A stretch of 64,000 nucleotides of DNA, taken from Phytohabitans flavus (GTDB taxonomy: Bacteria; Actinomycetota; Actinomycetes; Mycobacteriales; Micromonosporaceae). Position 1 is the first letter of the stretch. Every line of letters begins with the position of its first letter. The position numbers were made by a program, and so were the translations under genes. A model generated the notes under the pieces. The model saw only the letters and a list, made by a program, of their open reading frames with translations. It was not told where the DNA came from and made no database searches. Of the stretch, positions 1-8,627 are shown one piece after another. Where the stretch lies: the NCBI RefSeq assembly GCF_011764545.1, contig NZ_AP022870.1, positions 5,812,001 to 5,876,000 on the forward strand. The letters run 5' to 3'.

Positions 1-363
1 GTGCACGAGGACGAGCGGGTCGTAGTCGACGTAGACGATGCGCGACTCTGGGGCGACCGACTGGGCCACCTCGTGCGTGTTGTTGGCGGTGGGGAGCCCG
101 GTGCCGACATCCAGGAACTGCCGGACGCCCGCCTCGCCGGCCAGGTATCGCACCGCGCGGTTGAGCACGGCGCGGTCGGCGCGCGCGATGTCCAACATGA
201 TCGGGAACGCCTTGGTGATCTCGTCGCCGAGGGCCCGGTCGACGGCGTAGTTGTCCTTGCCGCCGAGCCAGTAGTTCCACACACGAGCGGTCTGTGGAAC
301 GCTGCTGTCAATCTTGGGCTTTTCTCCCTCGTCCTTACCGGAGAGGTCGATTTCCTCGGTCAC
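1..363 (-). CDS. SAM-dependent methyltransferase, DUF574 family (3' end cut by window)
   Basis: This is the N-terminal 121 residues of an S-adenosylmethionine-dependent methyltransferase of the actinobacterial DUF574/SAV2177 type. The family landmarks are in order: a VWNYWLGGKDNY motif around residues 28-39, the SAM-binding FLDVGTGLPT around 83-92, and VYVDYDPLVLVH at the window edge. The GTG start at 363 has a GAAGGG stretch about 8 nt upstream. It lies downstream of, and in the same direction as, the DUF5753-type XRE regulator, a common arrangement in actinomycetes. Its substrate is unknown. The C-terminal half lies outside the window. Confidence 0.9.
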   Translation of the reverse strand, partial: MTEEIDLSGKDEGEKPKIDSSVPQTARVWNYWLGGKDNYAVDRALGDEITKAFPIMLDIARADRAVLNRAVRYLAGEAGVRQFLDVGTGLPTANNTHEVAQSVAPESRIVYVDYDPLVLVH

Positions 364-426
364 GAGCGATGCCCTTCGGGTGTGCCGCGGATCGGTCCGG
401 CGCGCTCGCCAAGGATATACATCCGA

Positions 427-1323
427 TCACTCCGGCGCCTGGTCGAGGTCGTGGAGAATACGCTCCAAAATCCGCACGGTATCGCGCAGTGGCGCGGCCT
501 CGACGAATAGCCGGTTTACCGCGTCGAAGTAGTAGTCGACGTCTTCGCGCTTGTCCAGGTAAAGCGCGCCAGACAACTGCTCGATGTAGACGACATCGGG
601 CAGGCTCGCCTGCGGGAAGCGGAGAATCGTGAAGGGCGTGCCGGCCACGGCGTAGCCACCGGCTGCGAGCGGGACCACCTGCAAGCTCACATTCGGCGCC
701 TTGTCCACAATGGAGATGAGCGCCTCGATCTGGTCGCGCATCACCCGCCGGCCGCCGACCGGGCGGCGCAGCGCGGCCTCGTCGACCACTGCCCACAGCC
801 GGGGCGGATCCGGCCGGGTGAGCACCTGCTGCCGCTCCAGCCGCAGCTTGACCCGGCGCTCGACCTCGTCGCGCAGCCCGGGGCTGTGGCTGAGACTCAT
901 GACCGCCCGCGCATACTCTTCGGTCTGCAACAGGCCCGGCACGAACGCGACCTCGTAGGTCCGGATCAGCGCCGCGGTCGCCTCCAGGCCCAGGTAGCGC
1001 TGGAACCAGTTGGGTGTCACGTCGCTGTACGGATGCCACCAGCTGGGTGCGTTGGCCTCGCGGACGCGCGCCAGCAGCGCCTCGCGCTCGGCCTCGTCGC
1101 GCACGCCGTAAAGGGTGAGCAAATCCTTGACGTCGCGCTGCTTGAAGCCGACCCGGCCCAGCTCCATCCGGCTGAGCTTCGACTCCGAAGCCCGGATCGT
1201 CTCGCCGGCCTCGGCCCTGGTCAGGCCCCGCTCCTCGCGCAACTGGCGGAGCTGGGCACCGATGAGTATCCGGATGGCCGTCGGGCCATCGACGTGCCGG
1301 TCCTGCTCTGGTGATCCAGTCAC
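427..1323 (-). CDS. XRE-family regulator with DUF5753 (Scr1-type)
   Basis: This predicted DNA-binding regulator has about 298 residues. An N-terminal helix-turn-helix (LRQLREERGLTRAEAGE, roughly residues 25-41, followed by SKLSRMELGR) is joined to a long C-terminal DUF5753 domain that contains the typical WFQRYLGLE and VPGLLQTEEYARAVM stretches. I chose the GTG at 1323 because GGGAGG sits 5 nt before it; an ATG 11 codons upstream is less well placed. Proteins of this class usually act with a small DUF397 partner. None is visible here, but the neighbour downstream is a DUF574 methyltransferase, also typical. The target genes are unknown. Confidence 0.88.
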   Translation of the reverse strand: MTGSPEQDRHVDGPTAIRILIGAQLRQLREERGLTRAEAGETIRASESKLSRMELGRVGFKQRDVKDLLTLYGVRDEAEREALLARVREANAPSWWHPYSDVTPNWFQRYLGLEATAALIRTYEVAFVPGLLQTEEYARAVMSLSHSPGLRDEVERRVKLRLERQQVLTRPDPPRLWAVVDEAALRRPVGGRRVMRDQIEALISIVDKAPNVSLQVVPLAAGGYAVAGTPFTILRFPQASLPDVVYIEQLSGALYLDKREDVDYYFDAVNRLFVEAAPLRDTVRILERILHDLDQAPE

Positions 1324-1393
1324 CCGCACCTCCCGGGCTGTCCCGACGCATAGCATGCCACCGGGTTGGCGGCAAAGCTACCGACGACGCGAG

Positions 1394-4390
1394 TCAGCTG
1401 GCGAGGACGCGTTCGTACGCGGCGCGAGACCTCCTCGTCGTGCGCAGGTAGTAGTCGAGGAACTCGCCCGGGTCACCGCCGTCGAGCAGCCGCACCACGC
1501 CGGCCAGGTCGACGCCGTGCCGGGGAAGCTGGTCGGTCGGACGGCCACGGACAAGCGTCAGCGCGTTGCGCACCCGGGCGGCGAGCGTCCAGCCGGCCGC
1601 CATCGCCTCGGCGTCGGCGGCGGGCACCAGACCGGCGTCGCGGGCCGCGGCGAGCGCGTCGAGAGTATGGGTGCAGCGCAGCTCCGGTCTCGCCCACGCG
1701 TGTCGAAGCTGCACGAGCTGCACGGCCCACTCCACATCGGCCAGTCCGCCCCGGCCCAGCTTGGCGTGGGTCGCCGGGTCGGCGCCGCGGGGCAGCCGCT
1801 CGACCTCCACCCGTGCCTTGATCCGGCGGATCTCGGTGACCTGCTCGCGGGTGAGGCCACCATCGGGGTACCGCACGGTGTCGGCGAGCGCCTCGAACTC
1901 CCGCCCCAGCGCCTCGTCGCCGGCCACCCATCGGGCCCGGAGCAGCGCCTGGGCCTCCCACACCTTCGACCATCGGGCGTAGTACTGCGCGTACGCGGCC
2001 AGGCTGCGTACCAGCGGCCCTTGCCGCCCCTCCGGGCGCAGGTCGGCGTCGACGCCGAGCGGCGGATCGGGTGCCGGGCGCCCGAGCTGGCGACGCAGCT
2101 CCTCGGCGATCGCCTGCGCGGCGGCACTCGCGGCGCCCTCCGGTACGCCGGACGGCGGGTCGTACACGAAGAGCACGTCGGCGTCGGAGGGATAGCTCAT
2201 CTCGTACCCGCCGAGCCGGCCCATGCCGATGATGGCGAAGCGCAGCCCCGACATCTCCGGCACGGTGGCACGCGCGGCCCGCAGCGCGGCGGCGAGCGTC
2301 GCGTCGGCCACATGGGACAGTGCACTCGCGACGGACGCGATGTCGACAGGCTGCGCGGGGGCGAGCGTGCCGGCGTGGGCGAGCACGTCGGCGCAGGCGA
2401 CCCGGAAGAGCTCGCGGCGGCGCAGCGCGCGTACGGCGCTGATCGCCTCCTGGGGATCGCCGTGCCGCTCGGCGGCAGCGGTGAACCCCTCGCGGATCAC
2501 CTCGCGCGGGCGGGGCACCAGCTCCGCGTCGTTGGCCAGCAGGCGCAGCGCCTCCGGGTCGCGGGCGAGCAGGTCCGCCGCGTACCGGGACAGCACCAGC
2601 ACCCGGGCCAGGCGCAGCGCCACCGGGCCCTCGTCGCGCAGCAGCCGCAGGTACCAGGGGGTGCTGCCGAGCTTGTCGGAGACCTGGCGGTAGCTGAGCA
2701 GGCCGCGGTCCGGCTCCGGCGCGTCGGCGAACTCCTGTAGCAGCACCGGCAGCAGCGTGCGCTGGATCGCCGCCGTACGGGACACGCCACCGGTCAGCGA
2801 CTCGATGTGACGCAGCGCGGTCGTCGGGTCGAAGCCCAGCACCCGCAGGCGCTTGGCGGCCGAATCGGGCACCATGCGCAGCCCTTCGGCCGGCACCCGG
2901 GCGACCGCCTCCAGCAGCGGGCGGTAGAGCAGCTTGACGTGCAGGCGGCGTACCTCGGCGGCGTGCGAGACCCACTCGGCGCGGAACGCCTCGACCGCCT
3001 CGCGCCCCGGCAAGGCCGCGGCTATCGGCGTTCCCTCCGTGCGCGCGACGCCACCGGCGCTGTACCCGAGCGCGTGCGCGAGCCAGCGGACGGCGGCCGG
3101 GTCGGTCGGGACCGTGTGCGTACGCCGCAACGCCTGCAACTGGAGGCGGTGCTCGACGGCACGCAGGAAGCAGTAGCCGCGCAGCAGCGCCTCGCCGTCG
3201 GCGCGGCCGACGTAGCCGCCCGACACGAGCGCGCGGAGCGCGGGCAGTGTGCCGGTCACGCGCAGCGTCTCGTCCACCCGACCGTGCACGAGCTGGAGCA
3301 GCTGCACCGCGAACTCGATGTCGCGCAGCCCGCCCGGCCCGCGCTTGATCTCGCGGGGCAGCTCGCGCGGCGGCACGCTGTCGATGATCTTCCGGCGCAT
3401 GGCGCGCACGTCCTCGACCGCCTCGGGGCGCTCGGCGGCGTGCCACACCAGCGGGGCGAGCTGGTCGATCCACTCCTGGGCCAGCTCCGCGTCGCCGGCC
3501 GCCGGGCGGGCCTTGAGCAGCGCCTGGAACTCCCACGTGCGGGCCCACCGCCGGTAGTAGGACAGGTGGCTGGCGAGCGTACGCACCAGCGGGCCACGGC
3601 TCCCCTCCGGCCGAAGCGCGGCGTCGACCTGCCACGCCACCTGGCCGCAGATCGCGATCAGCTGGGCCGCGACCGTGGTACCGGCGGCCAGGTCGGCGTC
3701 GGCCGCCGCCACGAAGATGACGTCCACATCGGACACGTAGTTGAGCTCGTACCCGCCGCATTTGCCCATCGCCACGACCGCGAGCCGCGGCGGCTCGGTG
3801 CCGGCGGGCAGCTCGGCGACCGCGATCGCGTAGGCCGCCTCCAGCGTCGCGTCGGCCAGGCACGACAGCGCCGCCATACTCTGCTCCAGGCCGCGCCCGC
3901 CAGTCAGGTCGGCCGCCGCGATCCGCAGCAGGGCCAGCCGGTACGCGGTGCGCAGCGCGGGCACGGTCGGCGCGGCGAGGTGCAGCCCGCCGTCACCATT
4001 CGGCGCGACGCCGTCCTTGCCCGTGATCAGCGCGCTCCAGTGGCTGGGGTTGGCGACGAGGTGGTCGCCCAGCGCGGACGAGGCGCCGAGCACCGCGACG
4101 AGCCGGCGGCACAGGCCGGCATCCGCCGCCATCGTGACCAGCAGTGCCCCCTCCTGCCGGCGGTCGGCCTCGACAAGGCGGTGCAGCTGCCGCAGCGCGA
4201 GGTCCGGGTCGGCGGCGCGGGACAGCGCGGTGAGCAGCTCGCCGGCCGACTCGTCGGTGGGCTCCTGGGCGGCCGGGTCCCACAGCGCCAGCTCGCCGGG
4301 GCCCAGCATGTCGGCGGCGCGGGCGACGTCGGCGGTGAGCCCGAACCCGTACCGGGCCAGCCGCGCCTGCGCGCTCGTCGGCCTCGTCAT
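1394..4390 (-). CDS. glnE: bifunctional glutamine synthetase adenylyltransferase / deadenylylase
   Basis: The protein has 998 residues, the normal length for GlnE, which attaches AMP to and removes it from glutamine synthetase and so sets nitrogen assimilation activity. Two nucleotidyltransferase domains are visible: GGYELNYVSDVDVIF near residues 212-226 and GGYEMSYPSDADVLFVYD in the second half. Each carries the G-x-E and D-x-D metal-binding pattern, and each is followed by a helical regulatory domain. The ATG directly abuts the stop codon of the upstream glutamine amidotransferase, so the two are likely cotranscribed. The neighbouring glnA2 gives the same order as in mycobacteria. Confidence 0.97.
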   Translation of the reverse strand: MTRPTSAQARLARYGFGLTADVARAADMLGPGELALWDPAAQEPTDESAGELLTALSRAADPDLALRQLHRLVEADRRQEGALLVTMAADAGLCRRLVAVLGASSALGDHLVANPSHWSALITGKDGVAPNGDGGLHLAAPTVPALRTAYRLALLRIAAADLTGGRGLEQSMAALSCLADATLEAAYAIAVAELPAGTEPPRLAVVAMGKCGGYELNYVSDVDVIFVAAADADLAAGTTVAAQLIAICGQVAWQVDAALRPEGSRGPLVRTLASHLSYYRRWARTWEFQALLKARPAAGDAELAQEWIDQLAPLVWHAAERPEAVEDVRAMRRKIIDSVPPRELPREIKRGPGGLRDIEFAVQLLQLVHGRVDETLRVTGTLPALRALVSGGYVGRADGEALLRGYCFLRAVEHRLQLQALRRTHTVPTDPAAVRWLAHALGYSAGGVARTEGTPIAAALPGREAVEAFRAEWVSHAAEVRRLHVKLLYRPLLEAVARVPAEGLRMVPDSAAKRLRVLGFDPTTALRHIESLTGGVSRTAAIQRTLLPVLLQEFADAPEPDRGLLSYRQVSDKLGSTPWYLRLLRDEGPVALRLARVLVLSRYAADLLARDPEALRLLANDAELVPRPREVIREGFTAAAERHGDPQEAISAVRALRRRELFRVACADVLAHAGTLAPAQPVDIASVASALSHVADATLAAALRAARATVPEMSGLRFAIIGMGRLGGYEMSYPSDADVLFVYDPPSGVPEGAASAAAQAIAEELRRQLGRPAPDPPLGVDADLRPEGRQGPLVRSLAAYAQYYARWSKVWEAQALLRARWVAGDEALGREFEALADTVRYPDGGLTREQVTEIRRIKARVEVERLPRGADPATHAKLGRGGLADVEWAVQLVQLRHAWARPELRCTHTLDALAAARDAGLVPAADAEAMAAGWTLAARVRNALTLVRGRPTDQLPRHGVDLAGVVRLLDGGDPGEFLDYYLRTTRRSRAAYERVLAS

Positions 4391-5124
4391 CTACTGGCCC
4401 AGCAGCGGCAGCGGGCGGCGCATGTCGCTCAGCTCGCCGAGCGCCAGCGCCGCGAAGCGCGCGGCGAACGGCTGCCAGACCTCTTCGACGTCGACCATCA
4501 CCGCGTCGCAGGCCGCGATCACCTCATACGCGTCGTACCCCTCGGGCAGCGACTCGGCCCAGTCGCCGATCATCGGGGTATCGCACTCGATGTGGAACTG
4601 GAGCGCCCAGGCCCGCTCCCCCATCCGGAACGCCTGGTGCGGGTACCGCGTCGAGGCGGCCAGCAGCACCGCGCCCGCGGGCAGCTCGGTGATCTCGTCG
4701 AAATGCCACTGGAGCACGTCGGGCGCCAGTGGTACGTACCGGAACAGCGTGTCGGTCTCCGCGGCGTCCCGGCGGCCGACCAGCGCCGGCCCGATCTCCG
4801 GGCCGGAGGCGCTGCGCTCGACCGTGCCACCGTGCGCGGTCGCCATCAGCTGCGCACCGAGGCAGATCGCCAGCGTGGGTACGCCATTGCGGGTCGCCTT
4901 GCGCAGCAGCGCCTCCACGCCGTCGAACCACTCCGGGCGCGGCGGGTACGCGGACTGCTCACCGCCCAGCACCACCAGCGCCACGAACCCCTCGAGGTCG
5001 GCCGGGAGTGGGTCGCCGGCGTAGGGCTTCACGACTGACAGGGCCAGCCCCGCCTCGGTCAGCCACTCCCCAGTCGCCGCGCGTCGTCGGTCGGGTCGTT
5101 TTCGATCACCAGCGCCGTGCTCAC
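4391..5124 (-). CDS. class I glutamine amidotransferase (frame interrupted once)
   Basis: This is a stand-alone type 1 glutamine amidotransferase domain of about 244 residues, resembling GMP-synthase-like amidotransferases. The nucleophile motif AICLGAQLMA and the His/Glu pair in QFHIECD are intact, so hydrolysis of glutamine or a related amide is plausible; the acceptor is unknown. The N-terminus VSTALVIENDP begins at the GTG at 5124. The frame then breaks in a run of four C at 5068-5071 (G on the coding strand). Adding one base restores ARRLGEWLTEAGL, the expected family sequence. The stop codon touches the glnE start, suggesting a two-gene operon. The break is probably a sequence error. 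Confidence 0.85.
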
Positions 5125-5200
5125 GTACCGAGGCTATCCCGGACTCTGCTGGCTGGCTCGCCCCGCTCGCTTCGGGCCCTGGGGCCGTAGGCTCGGTGTC

Positions 5201-6133
5201 GTGCAGGTTGTCCTTCCCACCGCCCTGCGTGCGGGCGACACCGTGATGCTCGTCTCGCCGAGCGGGCCCGCCAGGCCGGAGCGGGTGGCCCGCGGCATCG
5301 AGCTGCTGACCGGGTGGGGCCTGCGGCCGGTGCTGGGGTCGAATGCGCACGCGCGGCAGGGCTACTTCGCGGGCGCCGACGCGCTGCGTGCCGCCGACCT
5401 CAACACCGCCTTCGCCGACCCGGAGGTACGCGGGGTCCTGTGCACCCGCGGCGGGTACGGCGCGCAGCGGATAGTAGACGCGATCGACATGGACGCGGTA
5501 CGGCGCGACCCGAAGGTGGTGGCCGGCTTTTCCGACATCACCGCGCTCCAGTTGGCGCTGTGGCGGTGCGCCCGACTGGCCACAGTGCACGGCCCGGGCG
5601 TGGCGTGGCTGGACAAGCGGACCCCGCCGGTTTCCGCGGAGTCGCTGCGCGCCGCGCTAATGGGCACCGATCCGGTCGTGGTCAAGCGGGTGGAGACCGA
5701 GGAGACCGCGCCGGTCGTGGTGCCAGGTACGGCCAACGGCCCGCTGATCGGCGGCAACCTCAGCCTCCTCGTGTCCACTGTGGGCACTCCGGACTTCCCT
5801 GATCTGCGCGGCGCGATCCTGCTCGTCGAGGACGTGTCCGAGGCACCGTACAAAGTGGACCGCATGCTCACCCACCTCCGCCGCGCCGGGGCGCTCGACG
5901 GGGTGGCGGGCGTGGCGGTCGGACAGTTCACCGACTGCGCCGACGGCTGGGACGTGCCGGTGGCCGAGGTGCTGGCCGAGCGCCTCGGCGGCCTGGGCGT
6001 GCCGGTGCTCGGCGGCCTGCCGATCGGCCACGGCACCGGCCAGCTCACCGTGCCGGTCGGCACCCCGGCCACCCTGGACGCGGACGCCGGCGTGCTGACC
6101 GTGTCGCCGGCTGTGTCGTCAGGTGTGACGTGA
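5201..6133 (+). CDS. LD-carboxypeptidase, peptidase family S66
   Basis: This is a cytoplasmic serine peptidase of about 310 residues in the LdcA/MccF family. LdcA trims the terminal D-Ala from tetrapeptides during murein recycling; MccF relatives cleave microcin-like adducts. Family features seen are VSPSGPA near the N-terminus, CTRGGYGAQRI, the nucleophile-bearing GFSDITAL, GGNLSLL, LLVEDV and the C-terminal GHGTGQLTVPVG that carries the catalytic His. The GTG start at 5201 was chosen because translation from earlier starts adds low-complexity sequence overlapping the divergent amidotransferase promoter. Whether it is the recycling or the detoxifying type cannot be decided from sequence alone. 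Confidence 0.9.
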   Translation: MQVVLPTALRAGDTVMLVSPSGPARPERVARGIELLTGWGLRPVLGSNAHARQGYFAGADALRAADLNTAFADPEVRGVLCTRGGYGAQRIVDAIDMDAVRRDPKVVAGFSDITALQLALWRCARLATVHGPGVAWLDKRTPPVSAESLRAALMGTDPVVVKRVETEETAPVVVPGTANGPLIGGNLSLLVSTVGTPDFPDLRGAILLVEDVSEAPYKVDRMLTHLRRAGALDGVAGVAVGQFTDCADGWDVPVAEVLAERLGGLGVPVLGGLPIGHGTGQLTVPVGTPATLDADAGVLTVSPAVSSGVT

Positions 6134-6224
6134 CAGTCACTTTGTCCGTGGCCGGTCGGTTCGCCTCCGGAGCAGGCTGAGAGGTGAGTGGGAACCCCAT
6201 GCCGGCGACGATCAGATCGGCAGT

Positions 6225-6254
6225 GGCGAGCCGGCACGGGGGTGTCGGCTCGCC
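6225..6254 (+). terminator. strong hairpin (13-bp stem, GGGG loop) after the S66 peptidase
   Basis: Positions 6225-6237 pair with 6242-6254, with one G-U pair and a four-G loop. There is no U-tract after it, which is common for actinobacterial terminators. It lies 92 nt after the S66 gene and 170 nt before the next start codon, so it could end the upstream transcript or be part of a structured leader for the small secreted protein. Confidence 0.5.
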
Positions 6255-6422
6255 CACGTTCTCGCTCCTGTGCGCGGGCTGGTGACGCAGCACGCCAAAC
6301 CGCACTATCCACGCAAGCCGGACGCGGACTTTCAGTCGCGGGACAGGCCCCACAGGGTGAAAGCCCAGGTGACGCCTCCAGCCTCGGTCGGGTACCCCGT
6401 TCCAAGCGATTTTGGAGGTCTC

Positions 6423-6791
6423 ATGAGTAGGCCAATTTCGAAGAAGGCCGCGCTCACCGGGCTGGCCGTGGCCGCCGTGCTGTCGGTGGGCATCGCGGCA
6501 CCGGTCGCCGCGTACGCCGACGACCGCGGTGGCCGGCCGCCCGCCGGCTCCCACGGCCACGGCGACGGCCCGGGTCGACCCGGCGACGGCAAGGACCGCG
6601 CCGCGCACGACGCGGAGTTCGCGGCGGCGCTCGCCAAGGAGCTCGGCGTCCCGGAGGACAAGGTGGCGGACGCGCTGAGCAAGGTGCGCGAGCAGCTACG
6701 CCCCGAGGGCAAGCCGCACCCCGGCCGCGGCCCGCGCGATGGCCAGCCGTCATCCCCACCGGAAAGCCCGGCGCCAACCCCGACGAAGTAG
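6423..6791 (+). CDS. small secreted protein, Gly/His/Pro-rich
   Basis: This is a 122-residue hypothetical protein. Lys residues (SKKAA) followed by a hydrophobic stretch of about 20 residues ending in VAAYA form a clear Sec signal peptide, with cleavage expected around residue 32. The mature part is low-complexity and rich in Gly, Pro, Asp and His. It then has a short helical segment (EFAAALAKELGVPEDKVADAL), and ends in a Pro-rich tail. The start is well supported by GGAGG six nt before the ATG. It has an unusually long 5' region (about 290 nt) with a strong hairpin. I do not recognise a functional family; export to the cell surface is the only inference. Confidence 0.75.
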   Translation: MSRPISKKAALTGLAVAAVLSVGIAAPVAAYADDRGGRPPAGSHGHGDGPGRPGDGKDRAAHDAEFAAALAKELGVPEDKVADALSKVREQLRPEGKPHPGRGPRDGQPSSPPESPAPTPTK

Positions 6792-6849
6792 CCGGGCCAG
6801 CTTCATAGGCCCGCCCGCGTTCCGCCACGGTAGCCGCGGCGGCTCGCGG

Positions 6850-6877
6850 GCGGAAGGCGGAAGGCGGAAGGCGGAAG
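6850..6877 (+). repeat. four tandem copies of GCGGAAG
   Basis: Four perfect head-to-tail 7-nt units lie between the small secreted protein gene and the following long inverted repeat. They are non-coding here and could expand or contract by slippage. Confidence 0.85.
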
Positions 6878-6879
6878 GA

Positions 6880-6927
6880 GATCGTGGTACCTGGCTGTCG
6901 CTCTGGCAACAGCCAAGTACCACGATC
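6880..6927. terminator. 19-bp inverted repeat between convergent genes
   Basis: Positions 6880-6898 and 6909-6927 form a 19-bp inverted repeat with a single mismatch and a 10-nt loop. It lies between the convergent small-secreted-protein gene and glnA2, where a bidirectional terminator is expected. No long T-tract follows on either strand. Confidence 0.6.
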
Positions 6928-6954
6928 TGCTTAACCGCAGGGCGTTCTACGCCC

Positions 6955-7034
6955 GGGGTTGTGAAGCGCGGAGGGTGAGGCCGCGGGAGCAGCGGTCCGG
7001 ACCACCGCGGACGTCGCGGTAGCTCAAAATCTCT
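6955..7034 (+). repeat. dispersed intergenic repeat, copy 1
   Basis: This is about 80 nt beginning GGTTGTGAAGCGCGGAGGG and ending CGCGGTAGCTCAAAATCTC. Three further copies lie at 20390-20467 (opposite strand), 20745-20826 and 21028-21113. This copy ends only three nt from the glnA2 stop codon, so it would form the 3' end of that transcript. Confidence 0.8.
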
Positions 7035-7036
7035 TT

Positions 7037-8389
7037 CTAAAGGGCACCCAGGTAGCGCTGGCGCTCGTAGGGGGTGACCTCGCGGCGATACTGCTCCCAC
7101 TCCGCGCGCTTGTTACGCAGGAAGAAGTCGAAGACGTGCTCGCCGAGCACCTCGGCGACCAGCTCGGAGCCGGACATCACGTCGATCGCCTCGGAGAGGT
7201 TTTCCGGGAGCGCCTCGTAGCCCATGGCCTTACGCTCGGCGTTGGAGAGCGACCACACGTCGTCCTCGGCGCCTGGCGGGAGCTCGTAGCCCTCCTCGAT
7301 GCCCTTGAGGCCGGCGCCGAGCATCACCGCGAACGCAAGGTACGGGTTGGCGGCCGAGTCGAGCGAGCGGACCTCGACGCGGGCCGAGTTGGGCTTGCCA
7401 TAGGCCGGGACGCGCACCAGCGCCGAGCGGTTGAGGTGGCCCCAGCACACGTAGGCCGGGGACTCGGTGATCCGGTCGGGCAGCGCCTGCGGGAAGAGCC
7501 GCTTGTACGAGTTGACCCACTGGTTGGTGACCGCCGTGTACTCCCGGGCGTGCACCAGCAGGCCGGCGATGAACGCCTTGGCCACCTTGGAGAGCTTCAT
7601 CGGGTCGCTCGCGTCGTGGAACGCGTTGCGCTCGCCCTCGAACAGCGACAGGTGGGTGTGCATGCCGCTACCCGGCTGGTCGGTGAACGGCTTCGGCATG
7701 AACGTGGCCCGCACGCCGTGCGACAGCGCGACCTCCTTGACCACGTGCCGGAACGTCATGATGTTGTCGGCTGTGGTGAGCGCGTCCGCGTACCGCAGGT
7801 CGATCTCCTGCTGGCCGGGAGCGACCTCGTGGTGGCTGAACTCGACCGAGATGCCGATCCGCTCCAGCGCGAGCACCGCCTGCCGGCGGAAGTCGCGGGC
7901 GATCGCGTGGGTGGTGTGGTCGAAGTAGCCGCCGGCGTCGACCGGGGTGGGCACCGAGCCGTCGGAGGGGCCGTTTTCCAGCAGGAAGAACTCGATCTCG
8001 GGGTGGGTGTAGAAGGTGAAGCCCTTTTCCGCCGCCCTGGAGAGCGCGCGGCGCAGCACGTGCCGCGGGTCGGCCCAGGAGCCGCTGCCGTCGGGGAGCA
8101 GGATGTCGCAGAACATCCGCGCGCTCTCGCCGCTCACCCCGCCCTCGAACGGGAAGACCTGGAACGTGGTCGGGTCGGGCATGGCGATCATGTCGGACTC
8201 GAAGACGCGGGCGAAGCCCTCGATCGCCGAGCCATCGAAGCCGATGCCCTCGTCGAACGCCGCCTCCAGCTCCGCGGGCGCCACCGAGACGCTCTTGAGC
8301 GTGCCCAGCACATCGGTGAACCACAACCGGACGAACCTGATGTCGCGCTCCTCCAGAGTGCGGAGCACGAACTCCTGCTGACGGTCCAC
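7037..8389 (-). CDS. glnA2: glutamine synthetase, GlnA2 type
   Basis: This type I glutamine synthetase-family protein has 450 residues. The GTG start gives VDRQQEFVLRTLEERDIRF, which closely matches the N-terminus of mycobacterial GlnA2. Family motifs seen are GFDGSAIEGFARV, the metal/ATP-binding PGSGMHTHLSLF, and PNSARVEVRSLDSAANPYLAF. The usual adenylylation loop (NLYDLP in GlnA1-type enzymes) is replaced by DDVWSLSNAERK, so the target Tyr is missing and this enzyme is probably not the substrate of the adjacent GlnE. GlnA2-type enzymes elsewhere are only weakly active in bulk glutamine synthesis. A GlnR-like box lies about 80 nt upstream of the start. Confidence 0.95.
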   Translation of the reverse strand: MDRQQEFVLRTLEERDIRFVRLWFTDVLGTLKSVSVAPAELEAAFDEGIGFDGSAIEGFARVFESDMIAMPDPTTFQVFPFEGGVSGESARMFCDILLPDGSGSWADPRHVLRRALSRAAEKGFTFYTHPEIEFFLLENGPSDGSVPTPVDAGGYFDHTTHAIARDFRRQAVLALERIGISVEFSHHEVAPGQQEIDLRYADALTTADNIMTFRHVVKEVALSHGVRATFMPKPFTDQPGSGMHTHLSLFEGERNAFHDASDPMKLSKVAKAFIAGLLVHAREYTAVTNQWVNSYKRLFPQALPDRITESPAYVCWGHLNRSALVRVPAYGKPNSARVEVRSLDSAANPYLAFAVMLGAGLKGIEEGYELPPGAEDDVWSLSNAERKAMGYEALPENLSEAIDVMSGSELVAEVLGEHVFDFFLRNKRAEWEQYRREVTPYERQRYLGAL

Positions 8390-8465
8390 TTCAACCCCTA
8401 GAAAGCACTCGCTGTGGTGACGCTCTAGCTGCGCAAAAGCTGGCGGATCAGTCTCCCGCCACGTC

Positions 8466-8481
8466 GTTACACCGACGTTAC
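8466..8481 (-). promoter_or_regulatory. candidate GlnR box
   Basis: On the minus strand this reads GTAAC-N6-GTAAC, matching the GTnAC-N6-GnAAC half of the actinobacterial GlnR consensus. It sits between divergent glnA2 and nadE, 77 nt upstream of the glnA2 start. Only one a/b pair is clear, so this is a candidate site. Confidence 0.4.
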
Positions 8482-8627
8482 GTGAAGAGGACGCTGACCG
8501 CCGTACCGGGTCCTGGCGCAGCCTGCTTGGTTCGTGGCTGTTGTTACCAAACATGCGGAAGGGACAAAAGCGTAGACGAGCGCGGCCTCACAGCGCATGT
8601 ACGGCCCGGAGCTGGGAGAATGGATCC

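Noticed and set aside
1115..5038. Long plus-strand frames (541 and 743 residues) opposite glnE and the amidotransferase
   Set aside because: Arg/Gly/Val-rich, no family motifs, no ribosome sites; they mirror real minus-strand genes.
7136..8401. 421-residue plus-strand frame opposite glnA2
   Set aside because: Antisense of a fully conserved glutamine synthetase; a by-product of high GC.
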